Part shown: positions 8,510 through 18,600 of the stretch, one piece after another
How the letters are laid out: every line of letters starts with the position of its first letter
Numbering within the stretch: the first letter of the stretch is position 1
Assembly: GCF_018736085.1 (NCBI RefSeq)
Contig: NZ_CP076134.1
Location: 62,001 to 126,000 of the forward strand
Direction of reading: 5' to 3'
DNA length: 64,000 bases
From: Bradyrhizobium sediminis
GTDB lineage: Bacteria > Pseudomonadota > Alphaproteobacteria > Rhizobiales > Xanthobacteraceae
The notes under the pieces: model-generated
The model's database searches: none
Seen by the model: the letters and a program-made list of their open reading frames with translations, nothing else
Told to the model about the DNA's origin: nothing
Program-made: the position numbers and the translations under genes

Positions 8510-11017
8510 ATGTCGGGCGTGATCGTGGCGATGCGTCGGACCCTGCTGTCGTGCACTTCACTGGCACGCAACGGCCTGATCGCCCTTGCCAGTGCGGCAC
8601 TGCTGCCGATTGCGCCGGCGCGGGCGGAGGATCAAGGGCTCGCGCAGGCGATCGCGGCCTATCTCGATCTCGATCACCAGGAATTCGTGATCCTGACCAC
8701 GGCCCTGGCGCTGCTCGGCTTTTCGGTGGTGGCCGCAATCCTTTTGATGCGCACGCGCGTCCGCGCGGCAAGGAACGAGGCGCGGCTGCGCTCCGACATC
8801 GGGGATCTGCAGGTGCAGGCCGACCGCCTGCGCGCGCTGCTGTTCGCGGAACCCCAGATCCTGATCTCGTGGGCGGCGGGCAACAATCGCCCGCAAATCA
8901 GCGGCGATACCTCGCTCTTGCTGGCGCAGGATTCGCCGCAGCGGATTCTGGCGTTTGGAACCTGGCTGCCGCCGGAGCCGGCGCTGCAGATGGATCACGC
9001 GGTCGACGCGCTGCGCGAGGCCGGCGAGGGTTTTCTGCTCAACCTCACCACGTCCAACGGACACGCGCTGGAGGCCATGGGCCGCGCCATCGGCGGCCAA
9101 GCCATTGTGCGGATTCGCGAACTCGGCGGAGTGCGCCGGGAACTGGCTGAAACCAACCTCCGGCTCAGGGCGCTCTCGGAGGAAACCGAGATGCTGCGAG
9201 GTTTCGCCGCCGCGGCGCCCTGGCCGATCTGGACCAAAAGCGCCAAGGGCGGTCTCAGCTACGCCAATGCCGCCTATGCGCGGGCGACAGAGACCGTCAG
9301 CGTCGCGGACGCGATCGATCGCGGCCTCGAACTGCTCGACAGCGGCGACCGCGGCGTCATGGAGCGCGCGCTGAAGGACACCGCGGCCTTTACCGCGCGG
9401 CTGCCGGTCGTGTTCGGCGGCGAACGGCGCATCTACGATGTCCATGCGATGAACGTCGGCGGCGGCTCGGCCGGCATCGCCATCGACGCCAGCGAGGCTA
9501 CCGCGCTGCGCGCGGCGCTGGAGCGGATGGCGGAGGCCCATCGCCGTACCCTCGATCAATTGTCGTCCGGCGTCGCGGTATTCGACGGCCAGCGGCGGCT
9601 GGCCTTCTACAACGATTCCTATCGCCGGCTGTGGGATCTCGACCGCGTCTTTCTCGATGGCAATCCGGACGATTCGAGCGTGCTCGACCGGCTGCGCGCC
9701 GCGCGCAAGCTGCCGGAACAGCCGGATTTCCGGGCCTGGAAGGCCAGGCTGCACGAGGCCTATCGCGCGGTCGAGCCCGAAAAGGACACCTGGTACCTGC
9801 CCGATGGTCGCGCCGTCAGCGTCGTCACCACGCCCAATCCGGAGGGCGGCGTCACCTATCTGTTCGACGACGTCACCGAAAGCCTCGACCTGGCGCGCCG
9901 GTTCGACGGCCTGATCCGCGTCCAGCGCGAAACCCTCGACAATCTCGCCGAAGCCGTCGCGGTGTTCGGCAGCAATGGCCGCGCGCAATTGTTCAATCCG
10001 GCCTTCGCCAAAATGTGGAAGCTGTCGCCCGAAGCGCTGCGCGAGCAGCCGCATATCGAGACCGTGGAAGCCTGGTGCAGGCCGCTGTTCGACGATGCCG
10101 ATACCTGGCGCACCATCCGCGAAGCCATCACCGCGATCGAGAACCGGGTCGAGGTGCCGCTGAAGCTGGAGCGCAACGACGGCAGCGTGCTGGACTGCAT
10201 GACCATGCCGCTGCCCGACGGCGCCACCATGCTGACGTTCCAGGACATCACCGACACCGAGAACGTCGAGCGCGCGCTGCGCGAGCGCAACGAGGCGCTG
10301 GAGACCGCCGACCAGATGAAGGTCGATTTCGTCCACCACGTGTCCTACGAACTGCGCTCGCCGCTGACCACGATCATCGGCTTCGCGCACTTCCTCGCCG
10401 ATCCCGCTACCGGCCCGCTGATGCCGAAGCAGGCCGAATATCTCGGCTACATCACCGCCTCGACCAACGCGCTGCTCGCCATCATCAACAACATCCTCGA
10501 TCTCGCCACCATCGACGCCGGCGCGATGTCGCTCAATCTCGGTTCGGTCGACATCCGCAAGACCATCGAGGCCGCCGCCGAAGGCATCCAGGACCGGCTC
10601 GCCACCGACCGCATCGAACTCAAGGTCGACGTCGATCCCGATATCGGCAGCTTCGTCGGCGACGAGCGCCGCGTGGTGCAGGTGCTGTATAATCTCCTCG
10701 CCAATGCCGTCGGCTTCTCGCCGCAGGACGCCACCGTCGGGCTGAGCGCGCGGCGGACCGAGCGCAGCGTCGTGTTCACCGTGACCGATTCCGGCCCGGG
10801 CATTCCGCCCGACGTCAAGGACAAGGTATTCGACTGGTTCGAGAGCCATTCCCACGGCTCGCGGCATCGCGGCGCCGGCCTCGGCCTGTCGCTGGTGCGC
10901 TCCTTCGTCGAACTGCACGGCGGCAAGGTGAGCGTCGATTCGATCGTCGGCAAGGGCACGACCGTGACGTGCGACTTCCCGACCGATCAGGCCGCGCACC
11001 GTCACGCCGCGGAATGA
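8510..11017 (+). CDS. divL: DivL-type histidine-kinase homologue (tyrosine in the H-box)
   Basis: A cell-cycle signalling protein that in Caulobacter works with CckA and DivK to control CtrA. A signal/anchor segment at the N-terminus ends in ARAE; a second membrane segment follows (about residues 55-75). PAS-like repeats fill the middle (GVAVFDGQRRLAFYN, AVAVFGSNGRAQLFN). The dimerisation box reads VHHVSYELRSPL, with a tyrosine (about residue 613) where kinases carry the phospho-accepting histidine, which is the DivL hallmark. The ATPase part keeps NLLANAV, DSGPGIP and GAGLGLSLV. The ATG at 8510 is preferred over the TTG at 8498. It overlaps the next gene by ATGA. Confidence 0.9.
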   Translation: MSGVIVAMRRTLLSCTSLARNGLIALASAALLPIAPARAEDQGLAQAIAAYLDLDHQEFVILTTALALLGFSVVAAILLMRTRVRAARNEARLRSDIGDLQVQADRLRALLFAEPQILISWAAGNNRPQISGDTSLLLAQDSPQRILAFGTWLPPEPALQMDHAVDALREAGEGFLLNLTTSNGHALEAMGRAIGGQAIVRIRELGGVRRELAETNLRLRALSEETEMLRGFAAAAPWPIWTKSAKGGLSYANAAYARATETVSVADAIDRGLELLDSGDRGVMERALKDTAAFTARLPVVFGGERRIYDVHAMNVGGGSAGIAIDASEATALRAALERMAEAHRRTLDQLSSGVAVFDGQRRLAFYNDSYRRLWDLDRVFLDGNPDDSSVLDRLRAARKLPEQPDFRAWKARLHEAYRAVEPEKDTWYLPDGRAVSVVTTPNPEGGVTYLFDDVTESLDLARRFDGLIRVQRETLDNLAEAVAVFGSNGRAQLFNPAFAKMWKLSPEALREQPHIETVEAWCRPLFDDADTWRTIREAITAIENRVEVPLKLERNDGSVLDCMTMPLPDGATMLTFQDITDTENVERALRERNEALETADQMKVDFVHHVSYELRSPLTTIIGFAHFLADPATGPLMPKQAEYLGYITASTNALLAIINNILDLATIDAGAMSLNLGSVDIRKTIEAAAEGIQDRLATDRIELKVDVDPDIGSFVGDERRVVQVLYNLLANAVGFSPQDATVGLSARRTERSVVFTVTDSGPGIPPDVKDKVFDWFESHSHGSRHRGAGLGLSLVRSFVELHGGKVSVDSIVGKGTTVTCDFPTDQAAHRHAAE

Positions 11018-12537
11018 GCGCTCCCACGACATTCGCGCTGGCGTTATCGAACGAGACGGCGACGGCGCATCTGATGGCCGACCTTGCCTTGCTGATCGGC
11101 CCCGGCGACGTCATCACGCTTTCGGGCGACCTCGGCGCCGGCAAGACCGCCGCGGCGCGCGCCATGATCCGCTATCTCGCCGGCGACGACACCATCGAGG
11201 TTCCAAGCCCGACCTTCACGCTGGCGCAGAGTTACGACCTGCCGCCGTTCCCGCTGATCCATGCCGATCTCTACCGCGTCAACGATCCCATGGAGCTGGA
11301 GGAGATCGGGCTGTCGCCTTTGCCTGAAGCCACGGTGGCGCTGATCGAATGGCCGGAACGTGCGCCGGGCGCGCTTCCACCGGACCGCATCGACATCGCG
11401 CTCAGCCATCGCCCGGCGCTGGGATCGGCCGCCCGCGCCGCTGAAATCACCGGTTACGGCAAGGCGGCCGCGCAGGTCGCAAGGCTGAAAGCGCTGCGGC
11501 AGTTCCTCGATCGCGCCGGCTATATCGATGCCAGGCGCCAGCGCATGGCCGGCGATGCCTCGACGCGTTCCTATGCGCGGCTGATCCGCGACGACGGCGT
11601 CGTGATCCTGATGAATTCGCCGCGGCGCCCGGATGGGCCCGCGATCTATGCCGGAAAATCCTATAGCGCAGCCGTGCATCTGGCCGAGGACGTCAGGCCG
11701 TTCGTCGCCATCGATGGCGGCCTGCGCGAGCGCGGCTTCTCGGCGCCGGCGATCCATCACGCCGACCTCGAGGCCGGATTCCTGATCACCGAGGATTTCG
11801 GCAGCGAAGGTGTCATCGAGGGCGATCCGCCGCGGCCGATCGCCGAGCGCTATGAGGCGGCGACCGATATGCTGGCGGCCCTGCATCGTGAGCCGTTGCC
11901 GGAGAAATTGCCGCTGGCGCAGGAATTCACCTACGCCATTCCGCTGTTCGACACCGATGCGTTGCTGGTCGAGATCGGATTGATGCTCGAATGGTACCTG
12001 CCGGATCGCGGCGCCGAGCCGAGCGACGATCTGCGCGCCGAATTCGTCACCCTATGGCGCGATCTGCTCGCAAAGCCGGCGGCGGCGCCCCGGACCTGGG
12101 TGCTGCGCGACTTTCATTCGCCCAATCTGATCTGGCTCGCCGGGCGGGAGGGCATCGCGCGGGTCGGCATCATCGATTTCCAGGACGCCGTGCTGGGACC
12201 GGCAGCCTACGATCTGGTGTCGCTGTTGCAGGACGCGCGGATCGACGTCCCCGAACAGCTCGAACTCTCGCTATTCGCGCACTACATCAAGGCGCGGCGC
12301 GCGGCGGACGAGAGCTTCGATGCGGCCCAGTTTGCCGAGCTCTACGCTATCATGTCGACACAGCGTAACACGCGGCTGCTCGGCACCTTTGCCCGGCTCA
12401 ACCGGCGCGACGGCAAACCGCAATATCTGCGTCACCAGCCCCGGATATGGACCTATCTCAACCGCTCGCTGGCGCACCCCGCGCTGGCGCGGCTGAAGGA
12501 GTGGTATTCCGCCAACGTTCCCCCGCCGGTTCCTTAG
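11014..12537 (+). CDS. tsaE: TsaE - AmgK fusion: tRNA t6A ATPase plus cell-wall sugar kinase
   Basis: Two proteins in one chain of 507 residues. Residues 1 to about 150 are TsaE, the ATPase of the t6A37 tRNA-modification complex, with Walker A GDLGAGKT and the motif HADLYRV. Residues from about 160 to the end are an aminoglycoside-phosphotransferase-fold kinase like AmgK, which phosphorylates MurNAc/GlcNAc at the anomeric position in peptidoglycan recycling: RDFHSPNL is the catalytic loop and IIDFQDAVLGPAAYD the metal site. The ATG overlaps the divL stop. The partner nucleotidyltransferase (MurU-like) lies at 14793. Confidence 0.88.
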   Translation: MSAPTTFALALSNETATAHLMADLALLIGPGDVITLSGDLGAGKTAAARAMIRYLAGDDTIEVPSPTFTLAQSYDLPPFPLIHADLYRVNDPMELEEIGLSPLPEATVALIEWPERAPGALPPDRIDIALSHRPALGSAARAAEITGYGKAAAQVARLKALRQFLDRAGYIDARRQRMAGDASTRSYARLIRDDGVVILMNSPRRPDGPAIYAGKSYSAAVHLAEDVRPFVAIDGGLRERGFSAPAIHHADLEAGFLITEDFGSEGVIEGDPPRPIAERYEAATDMLAALHREPLPEKLPLAQEFTYAIPLFDTDALLVEIGLMLEWYLPDRGAEPSDDLRAEFVTLWRDLLAKPAAAPRTWVLRDFHSPNLIWLAGREGIARVGIIDFQDAVLGPAAYDLVSLLQDARIDVPEQLELSLFAHYIKARRAADESFDAAQFAELYAIMSTQRNTRLLGTFARLNRRDGKPQYLRHQPRIWTYLNRSLAHPALARLKEWYSANVPPPVP

Positions 12538-12628
12538 ACCCCGTTTGCAAAGTTGCATGGCGGAACGGCGAGCCGGCTATGCAATCTGCCGGACTCCCGG
12601 ACGTTGCTCGAAGAATCCATTTTCACAC

Positions 12629-12671
12629 TTGACCGGCTCATAACTCGATGGTTATACGTTAATCAATAACC
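12629..12671 (+). promoter_or_regulatory. Promoter with an inverted-repeat operator before the arsR-type gene
   Basis: TTGACC at 12629-12634 is followed after 17 bases by TTATAC. The inverted repeat GGTTAT-N10-ATAACC at 12650-12671 overlaps the -10 region, and a further ATAAC...GTTAT pair follows it. Overlap of a palindrome with the promoter, directly before a regulator gene, suggests autorepression by the ArsR-type protein. Confidence 0.5.
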
Positions 12672-12690
12672 AAAAAGTTATCGATCCCGA

Positions 12691-13014
12691 ATGCCGAACG
12701 CTCATAATGTGCTCTTCAGAACGCTCGCCGATCCGACCCGGCGGGCTCTCTTCGAGCGATTGTGCCGCGAAGGAGAGCAGACGGTCGGAGCCCTGACGGC
12801 TCAGTCCGGGGTCTCGCAACCGGCCGTCTCAAAGCATCTCGGGGTCCTGAAGCAGGCCGGGTTGGTGCGCGACCGCCACGAAGGCCGCCAGACGCACTAT
12901 AGCGCGCAGCTCGGCGCCTTGGCTCCGCTGATCGACTGGACAAGCCAAATGGCCGGCTTCTGGCAAAGCCGGTTCGATGACCTCGAAGACCTGCTCAAAA
13001 GGATGGACCAATGA
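12691..13014 (+). CDS. ArsR-family winged-helix transcriptional regulator
   Basis: A 107-residue regulator consisting of one winged HTH: LFRTLADPTRRALFERL, then the recognition helix region SGVSQPAVSKHLGVLKQAGL and the wing DRHEGRQTHYS. It lacks the CxC metal site of ArsR/SmtB, so it belongs to the non-metal subgroup commonly paired with AHSA1 proteins. Its stop overlaps the next start (ATGA), and the two are a classic repressor/START-domain pair. Confidence 0.9.
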   Translation: MPNAHNVLFRTLADPTRRALFERLCREGEQTVGALTAQSGVSQPAVSKHLGVLKQAGLVRDRHEGRQTHYSAQLGALAPLIDWTSQMAGFWQSRFDDLEDLLKRMDQ

Positions 13015-13442
13015 GCAATACTGCGACCGAAACGCTCTCCGTCATTGTCGAACGGGAGATGCCTTTTCCGCCGGAAAAGATCTGGCGCGCGCTTACGCAA
13101 CCACACCTGATCGAGGAGTGGTTGATGAAGAACGATTTCAAGCCGGGCGTGGGGCACCGCTTCAATCTTCGCGGAGACTGGGGCGGCGTGCTGGACTGCG
13201 AGGTCCTCGCCATCGAGCCGAACAGAACGCTGTCCTACACTTGGAATTTTGCGCACGACGATGCGGCCTACAATCTGACGAGCGTGGTGATCTTTACGCT
13301 CACGCCGACGCGCACGGGGACGCATCTGCGCATGCAGCAGTCGGGCTTCCGGCCGGATCAGAAGCAGGCCTTCGGCGGTGCCAAGGCGGGGTGGCAGCAG
13401 TTCTTCGCGAAGCTGGAGCAGGTCTTGGCGCGGACAGACTGA
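13011..13442 (+). CDS. SRPBCC / AHSA1-type protein
   Basis: A 143-residue START-like protein: a hydrophobic cavity fold of the SRPBCC superfamily, close to the activator-of-Hsp90-ATPase C-terminal domain. Family features are REMPFPPEKIWRALTQPHLIEEW near the start, the strand pattern RTLSYTWNF and the final helix GGAKAGWQQFFAKLEQVL. Ligand and role are unknown for this subgroup. It is coupled to the ArsR gene by a 4-base overlap, which suggests joint regulation. Confidence 0.85.
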   Translation: MSNTATETLSVIVEREMPFPPEKIWRALTQPHLIEEWLMKNDFKPGVGHRFNLRGDWGGVLDCEVLAIEPNRTLSYTWNFAHDDAAYNLTSVVIFTLTPTRTGTHLRMQQSGFRPDQKQAFGGAKAGWQQFFAKLEQVLARTD

Positions 13443-13485
13443 GGTCTGCCCATTGCGCGTCGTCTTTATTTCAGAGGAGGTCCCA

Positions 13486-13695
13486 TTGAATTGGAACAAT
13501 CGGATTCGGCAGGTTCACCGTTGGCTGTCGATCATATTTACGGCGACCGTCGCCGCCAACTTTATCGCCATGGCATTGGGCGAACCGCCCGCTTGGATCG
13601 TTTATTCGCCACTGCTCCCGCTGTTCTTGCTCCTGTTCACGGGTCTGTACATGTTCATGCTGCCGTATGTTGCCCAGCGAGCGACAAAATCATGA
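13486..13695 (+). CDS. Small two-helix membrane protein
   Basis: A 69-residue protein with two transmembrane segments (about residues 13-31 and 37-60), starting LNWNNRIRQVHRWLSIIF. The TTG at 13486 is chosen because a strong AGAGGAGG lies 5 bases upstream. It is the third gene of the ArsR-AHSA1 operon, and its stop overlaps the start of the DUF1801 gene (ATGA). No function is known. Confidence 0.7.
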   Translation: MNWNNRIRQVHRWLSIIFTATVAANFIAMALGEPPAWIVYSPLLPLFLLLFTGLYMFMLPYVAQRATKS

Positions 13696-14159
13696 AAAAA
13701 GCGACGACAACGAAAGCGAAGACCGCCTCGAAGGAAGCAAAGGGAGATCGCTCTCCCTCCCAGCAGATCGATGCGCGGATCAAGGAATTGGATGACTGGC
13801 GGGGCGAGATGCTCGCCCGGGTTCGAAAGCTGATCAAAGATGCTGACCCGGACGTCGTTGAGGAATGGAAGTGGCGCGGCGTTCCGGTGTGGGAGCACGC
13901 CGGAATCATCTGCACCGGCGAGACCTACAAGGCTGCCGTGAAGATGACCTTCGCCAAGGGCGCTGCGTTGGAGGACCCTTCGGGCCTCTTCAACTCCAGC
14001 CTCGAAGGCAACACCAGGCGTGCCATCGATTTCCATGAGGGCGACAAGATCGACGAAAAGGCGCTGAAGGCGCTCATTCGCGCCGCCGTGGCACTGAACA
14101 CGTCGGCGCGAGCGACCGCTCGCCCCGTCCGCTCTCGGAAGGAACCAAAGAGCGCTTGA
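13692..14159 (+). CDS. DUF1801 domain protein
   Basis: A 155-residue protein with a lysine/threonine-rich tail of about 25 residues at the N-terminus, followed by a DUF1801 (YdhG-like) domain. Recognisable family positions are the helix DWRGEMLARVRKLIKDADP, then EEWKWRGVPVWEH and the strand AVKMTFAKGA. Members are small cytoplasmic proteins of unknown biochemistry, often beside AHSA1 genes as here. It is translationally coupled to the membrane protein before it. Confidence 0.85.
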   Translation: MKKATTTKAKTASKEAKGDRSPSQQIDARIKELDDWRGEMLARVRKLIKDADPDVVEEWKWRGVPVWEHAGIICTGETYKAAVKMTFAKGAALEDPSGLFNSSLEGNTRRAIDFHEGDKIDEKALKALIRAAVALNTSARATARPVRSRKEPKSA

Positions 14160-14245
14160 GGTGCGTCGCGAAACCGGCCTCGTCCATCACGCGCCACGGC
14201 GCCCCAGTGCTCGAATCAAAGGCCGAATCGCGCGCCAACCGCTTT

Positions 14246-14265
14246 GTAAACAGCGCCTGGTTTAC
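14246..14265. promoter_or_regulatory. Inverted repeat upstream of the PilZ gene
   Basis: GTAAAC-N8-GTTTAC lies about 87 bases before the PilZ start, in a 192-bp gap. It could be an operator, but no regulator can be named. Confidence 0.25.
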
Positions 14266-14351
14266 CGGTTGTTAGCCGACCCCGCCTTAGTCTGCCGACA
14301 GAGCCCTACCCTGGGAGCACGGGGTGCGGTGGCTGTTGGCGGAGCAAATCA

Positions 14352-14666
14352 ATGGCGACAGAGCGGCGCAAGGGCGAGCGCGTCACATTCGAGCGCGGCA
14401 TCCCCGCGCATATGATGGGCATCGACGGCACTTGGCGGCGCGAATGCACCATGGAAGATATTTCAGAGACCGGCGCCAAGCTCACCGTTGAGGGTTCCGT
14501 CGAGGGACTGCATCTCAAGGAGTTCTTCCTGCTGCTGTCGTCCACTGGCCTCGCCTACCGCCGTTGCGAGTTGGCCTGGGTCAATGGCGATCAAATCGGC
14601 GTCAATTTCCTCAAGACGGGCGACAAGAGAAAGAAACTTGCCCGGCGCGCGACGGCCGAAGCCTGA
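14352..14666 (+). CDS. PilZ-domain protein
   Basis: A 104-residue single-domain PilZ protein, a likely cyclic-di-GMP receptor. The two binding motifs are present: the arginine motif near the N-terminus (RRKGERV, RxxxR type) and DISETGAKL (the D/NxSxxG type), followed by beta-barrel strands ending in GVNFLK. It stands alone between the DUF1801 operon and the nucleotidyltransferase. Similar small PilZ proteins in rhizobia affect motility or surface polysaccharide; which applies here cannot be told. Confidence 0.85.
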   Translation: MATERRKGERVTFERGIPAHMMGIDGTWRRECTMEDISETGAKLTVEGSVEGLHLKEFFLLLSSTGLAYRRCELAWVNGDQIGVNFLKTGDKRKKLARRATAEA

Positions 14667-14792
14667 GCGTATCGTTGCCGCCGTCGTATCGCCGTCATGT
14701 CCGGCGACTATGGCGTCAAGCTCCATGCGCGGTACGAATCGCCGTGATATGATCCGAAACACCAACGACAACCCTTCGAGAAGTCCCTGAAA

Positions 14793-15515
14793 ATGTCCGT
14801 CAAACCCTCAAAGGCCATGGTCCTCGCCGCCGGCCTTGGCCTGCGCATGCGCCCCTTGACGGACAAGATGCCGAAGCCGCTGGTTCGCGTCGCCGGCCGC
14901 GCCTTGCTCGATCATGTGCTCGACAAGCTCGGCGAGGCCGGCGTCAGCGAGGCCGTCGTCAACGTGCATTATCTACCAGACCAGATCATCGATCACACCG
15001 CCGGACGGAAGCAGCCCCGCGTGATCATTTCGGACGAACGCGACCAGGTGCTCGGCACCGGCGGCGGCGTCGTCAAGGCGTTGCCGCTGCTCGGCGACGC
15101 CCCGTTTTTCCATGTCAACGCCGACACCCTGTGGATCGACGGCGTGCGGCCGAACCTGGCGCGGCTGGCGGAAGCCTTCGACCCTTCGCGCATGGATATC
15201 CTGCTGCTGATGGCGCCGACCACGAGCAGCATCGGCTATGGCGGCCGCGGCGACTACGCCATGCTGCCGGACGGCGCGCTGCGCAAGCGCCGGGAGCATC
15301 AGGTCGTCCCCTTCGTCTATGCGGGTGCTGCGATCATGTCGCCGGCGCTGTTCGCCGGCGCGCCGGCGGGCGAATTCTCGCTGACGAGAATGTTCGACCG
15401 CGCCAATGAACAGGAGCGGCTGTTCGGCCTGCGGCTGGACGGCGTCTGGATGCATGTCGGAACCCCCGACGCGGTCGAGGCGGCGGAAGAGGCGTTTCTC
15501 GAAAGCGTGGCCTGA
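14793..15515 (+). CDS. MurU-like sugar-1-phosphate nucleotidyltransferase
   Basis: A 240-residue nucleotidyltransferase with the signature KAMVLAAGLGLRMRPLTDKMPKPLV, the metal aspartate in VNADTLWIDG and the motif YAGAAIMSP. In the anabolic peptidoglycan-recycling route, AmgK makes MurNAc-1-phosphate and MurU converts it to UDP-MurNAc. The AmgK half sits upstream in the TsaE fusion, so this is most likely the matching MurU. A general mannose-1-phosphate guanylyltransferase is the alternative annotation for the same fold. Confidence 0.8.
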   Translation: MSVKPSKAMVLAAGLGLRMRPLTDKMPKPLVRVAGRALLDHVLDKLGEAGVSEAVVNVHYLPDQIIDHTAGRKQPRVIISDERDQVLGTGGGVVKALPLLGDAPFFHVNADTLWIDGVRPNLARLAEAFDPSRMDILLLMAPTTSSIGYGGRGDYAMLPDGALRKRREHQVVPFVYAGAAIMSPALFAGAPAGEFSLTRMFDRANEQERLFGLRLDGVWMHVGTPDAVEAAEEAFLESVA

Positions 15516-15600
15516 GGCATCCGTCGTCCCGGCCAATTAAGAGTCGCACCCAAAATGCCGCCCATGCCATGATGCGCCCTGATCCCGAATCAGGAAGCCC

Positions 15601-18600
15601 ATGCGCGTTTTCAGCGTTCCCGTCTCGGCGCCGTTGCTGCGCTCCGTCATTGCCGCGCTGGTCGATGGCAGGCTCGTCGACGGCTTCGAGGCGCGCCGCG
15701 ATCCGGCGAGGCTGGCGCAGGCGACGCTGTATCTGCCGACCCTGCGCGCCGGACGCATGGCGCGGGAAATCTTTCTCGATGAACTGAAGACCGACGCGGT
15801 GGTGCTGCCGCGCATCGTGGCGCTCGGCGACATCGACGAGGACGAACTGGCGTTCGCGCAGGCGACCTCGCCCGGATCGGCGGCGCTGGAAATTCCCCCC
15901 GCCATGGATGGACTGCAGCGCCGCCTGCTGCTGGCGCAACTGATCGCTTTATGGGCGAAGCGGATCAGGCCCGCCGATGCGGCGCAGGCGCCGCTGGTGA
16001 CCGGCGGGCCGGCGTCCACGCTGGCGCTGGCCGACGACCTGGCGCGGCTGATGGACGACATGGTGACCCGCAAGGTCGAATGGTCGGATCTCGACGGGCT
16101 GGTGCCGGATGCGCTCGACCGATACTGGCAGCTGACGCTGCAATTCCTCGATGTTGCGAAGACCGCATGGCCCGCGATCCTCGGCGCCCATGGCAGGATC
16201 GAGCCGGCGGCGCGGCGCGACCTGTTGATCGAAGCCGAAACCGCGCGCCTGACCGCGCATCACGATGGCCCGGTGATTGCGGCCGGCTCGACCGGATCGA
16301 TGCCGTCGACCGCAAGACTGTTGCACGCGGTCGCCGCCCTGCCGCAAGGCGCGGTGGTGTTGCCGGGGCTCGATACCGATCTCGACGGCGACGCCTGGCA
16401 ATTGATCGGCGGCGTCATCGACGCGCAGGGCAAATACACCGCTCCCCCGGCGTCGAACCATCCGCAATACGCCATGCACGCGCTGCTCGAGCGATTCGGC
16501 ATCAGGCGCAGCGATGTCGAAATCCTCGGCGAGCCGTCGCCGCACGGGCGCGATGTGCTGGTCTCCGAAGCGATGCGGCCGTCGAATGCATCTGCGCAAT
16601 GGCATCGGCGGCTGGCCGAGCCGGAGGTTTCGGAAAAAATTTCGAACGGCATGGCCAATCTCGCCGTCATCGAGGCGGCCAATCCCGAGATGGAGGCGCT
16701 CGCGATTGCCGTCGCGATGCGCGAGGCGCGGCATCAGAACAAGTCGGCGGCGCTGGTGACGCCGGATCGCGCGCTGGCGCGGCGCGTGATCGCGGCACTC
16801 GGCCGCTGGAATCTCGAATTCGACGATTCCGGCGGCGACGCGCTGACCGATACACCGGCTGGAATCTTCGCCCGCCTCGCCGCGGAGGCGGCGGCGCGCG
16901 GGCTGGAGCCGCCGACACTGCTGGCGCTGTTGAAACATCCGCTGTGCCGGCTCGGCGGCGCACAGGGCGCTTTCAAGAACGCCGTCGAGGCGCTCGAACT
17001 GGCGCTGTTGCGCGGCACCCGTCCGCAGGCCGGCAGCGGCGGGCTGGCGCACGATTTCGCCCGCTTCCGCCAGGAGCTCGCCAAGCTCCGCAACGGCGAG
17101 TTGTCCTCGCTGCACCGTGCCGAGCCCCGGGCCGGGCTCAACGACGAGGAACTCGATTCGGCGCAAGGGCTGATCGGGGCCTTGCAGAAGGCGCTTGTCC
17201 CGCTCGAAAGTATCAGCGCGTCAAAGCCCCATGATTTTGCCGAGCTGGCAAAACGCCATCGCGACGTCCTGATCGAGCTGTCGCGCGACCAGCACGGCGT
17301 CGCGGTCGGCTTCGAAGGCCTGCAAGGATCTGCGCTGGCGTCCGCGTTCGACGACCTGCTCGGCAGCCAGGCTCCAAGCGGCCTGATGGTCGAACTCGGC
17401 GACTATCCGGAAGTATTCCAGACCGCGTTCGGCGACCGCATCGTGCGGCGGCCGGAATCGGCGCGCGCCCAGCTCCACATCTATGGCCAGTTGGAAGCGC
17501 GGCTGACGCAGTCCGACCGCGTCATTCTCGGCGGGCTGGTCGAAGGCGTCTGGCCGCCGGCGCCGCGGATCGATCCGTGGCTGAGCCGGCCGATGCGGCA
17601 CGAACTCGGACTCGATTTGCCGGAGCGGCGCATCGGCCTCTCCGCACACGATTTTGCGCAATTGCTCGGCGCCGACGACGTCATCCTCAGCCATGCCGCC
17701 AAGATCGGCGGCGCGCCGGCGGTGGCCTCGCGCTTCCTGCACCGGCTCGAGGCGGTGGCGGGCGAGGAACGCTGGAAAGCCGCCAGGGCCGCCGGCGAAA
17801 AATATGTCGGTTTTGCCGATCGGCTCGACAGCCCCGACAAGGTCGAGCCGGTCCAGCAGCCCGCGCCAAGACCGCCGCGCGCGGTCAGGCCGCTGAAGCT
17901 GTCGGTCACCGCGATTGAGGACTGGCTGCGCGATCCCTATACGATCTACGCGAAATACATTCTGAAGCTTGCGGCGCTCGATCCCGTCGACATGCCGCTG
18001 TCAGCCGCCGACCGCGGCTCGGCGATCCACGATGCGCTCGGCGAATTCACCCAGAAATTTGCCACGGCGCTGCCCGACGATACCGAGCGGACCTTGCGCG
18101 GCATTGGCGAGAAATATTTCACACCATTGATGGAGCGCCCCGAGGCACGGGCGCTGTGGTGGCCCCGATTCCAGCGCATCGCCCGATGGTTTGCGGACTG
18201 GGAGACCGTGCGGCGCGGCAATGTCAGCGCCATCGACGCCGAGATCAGGGGCGAGATTGCGATTCCGCTCGACAATGCGCGCAGCTTTGTGCTGTCGGCG
18301 CGCGCCGACCGGATCGAACGCCGCCACGACGGCACGTTCGCCATCCTCGACTACAAGACCGGACAGCCGCCGACCGGCAAGCAGGTGCGGATGGGGCTGT
18401 CGCCGCAGCTGACGCTGGAGGCGGCGATCCTGCGCGAGGGCGGTTTCGACGGCATCGACGCAGGCTCGTCGGTCGGGGAACTCGTCTATGTCCGCCTCAG
18501 CGGCAACAATCCGCCGGGCGAACAAAGGGTGCTGGAGCTGAAGATCAATCAGCGCGATGTGCCGCAGCCGCCCGATGACGCCGCCGACGAAGCACGCAAC

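Noticed and set aside
8558..11032. 824-residue minus-strand frame opposite divL
   Set aside because: Shadow frame; the plus strand carries PAS, H-box and ATPase motifs in order.
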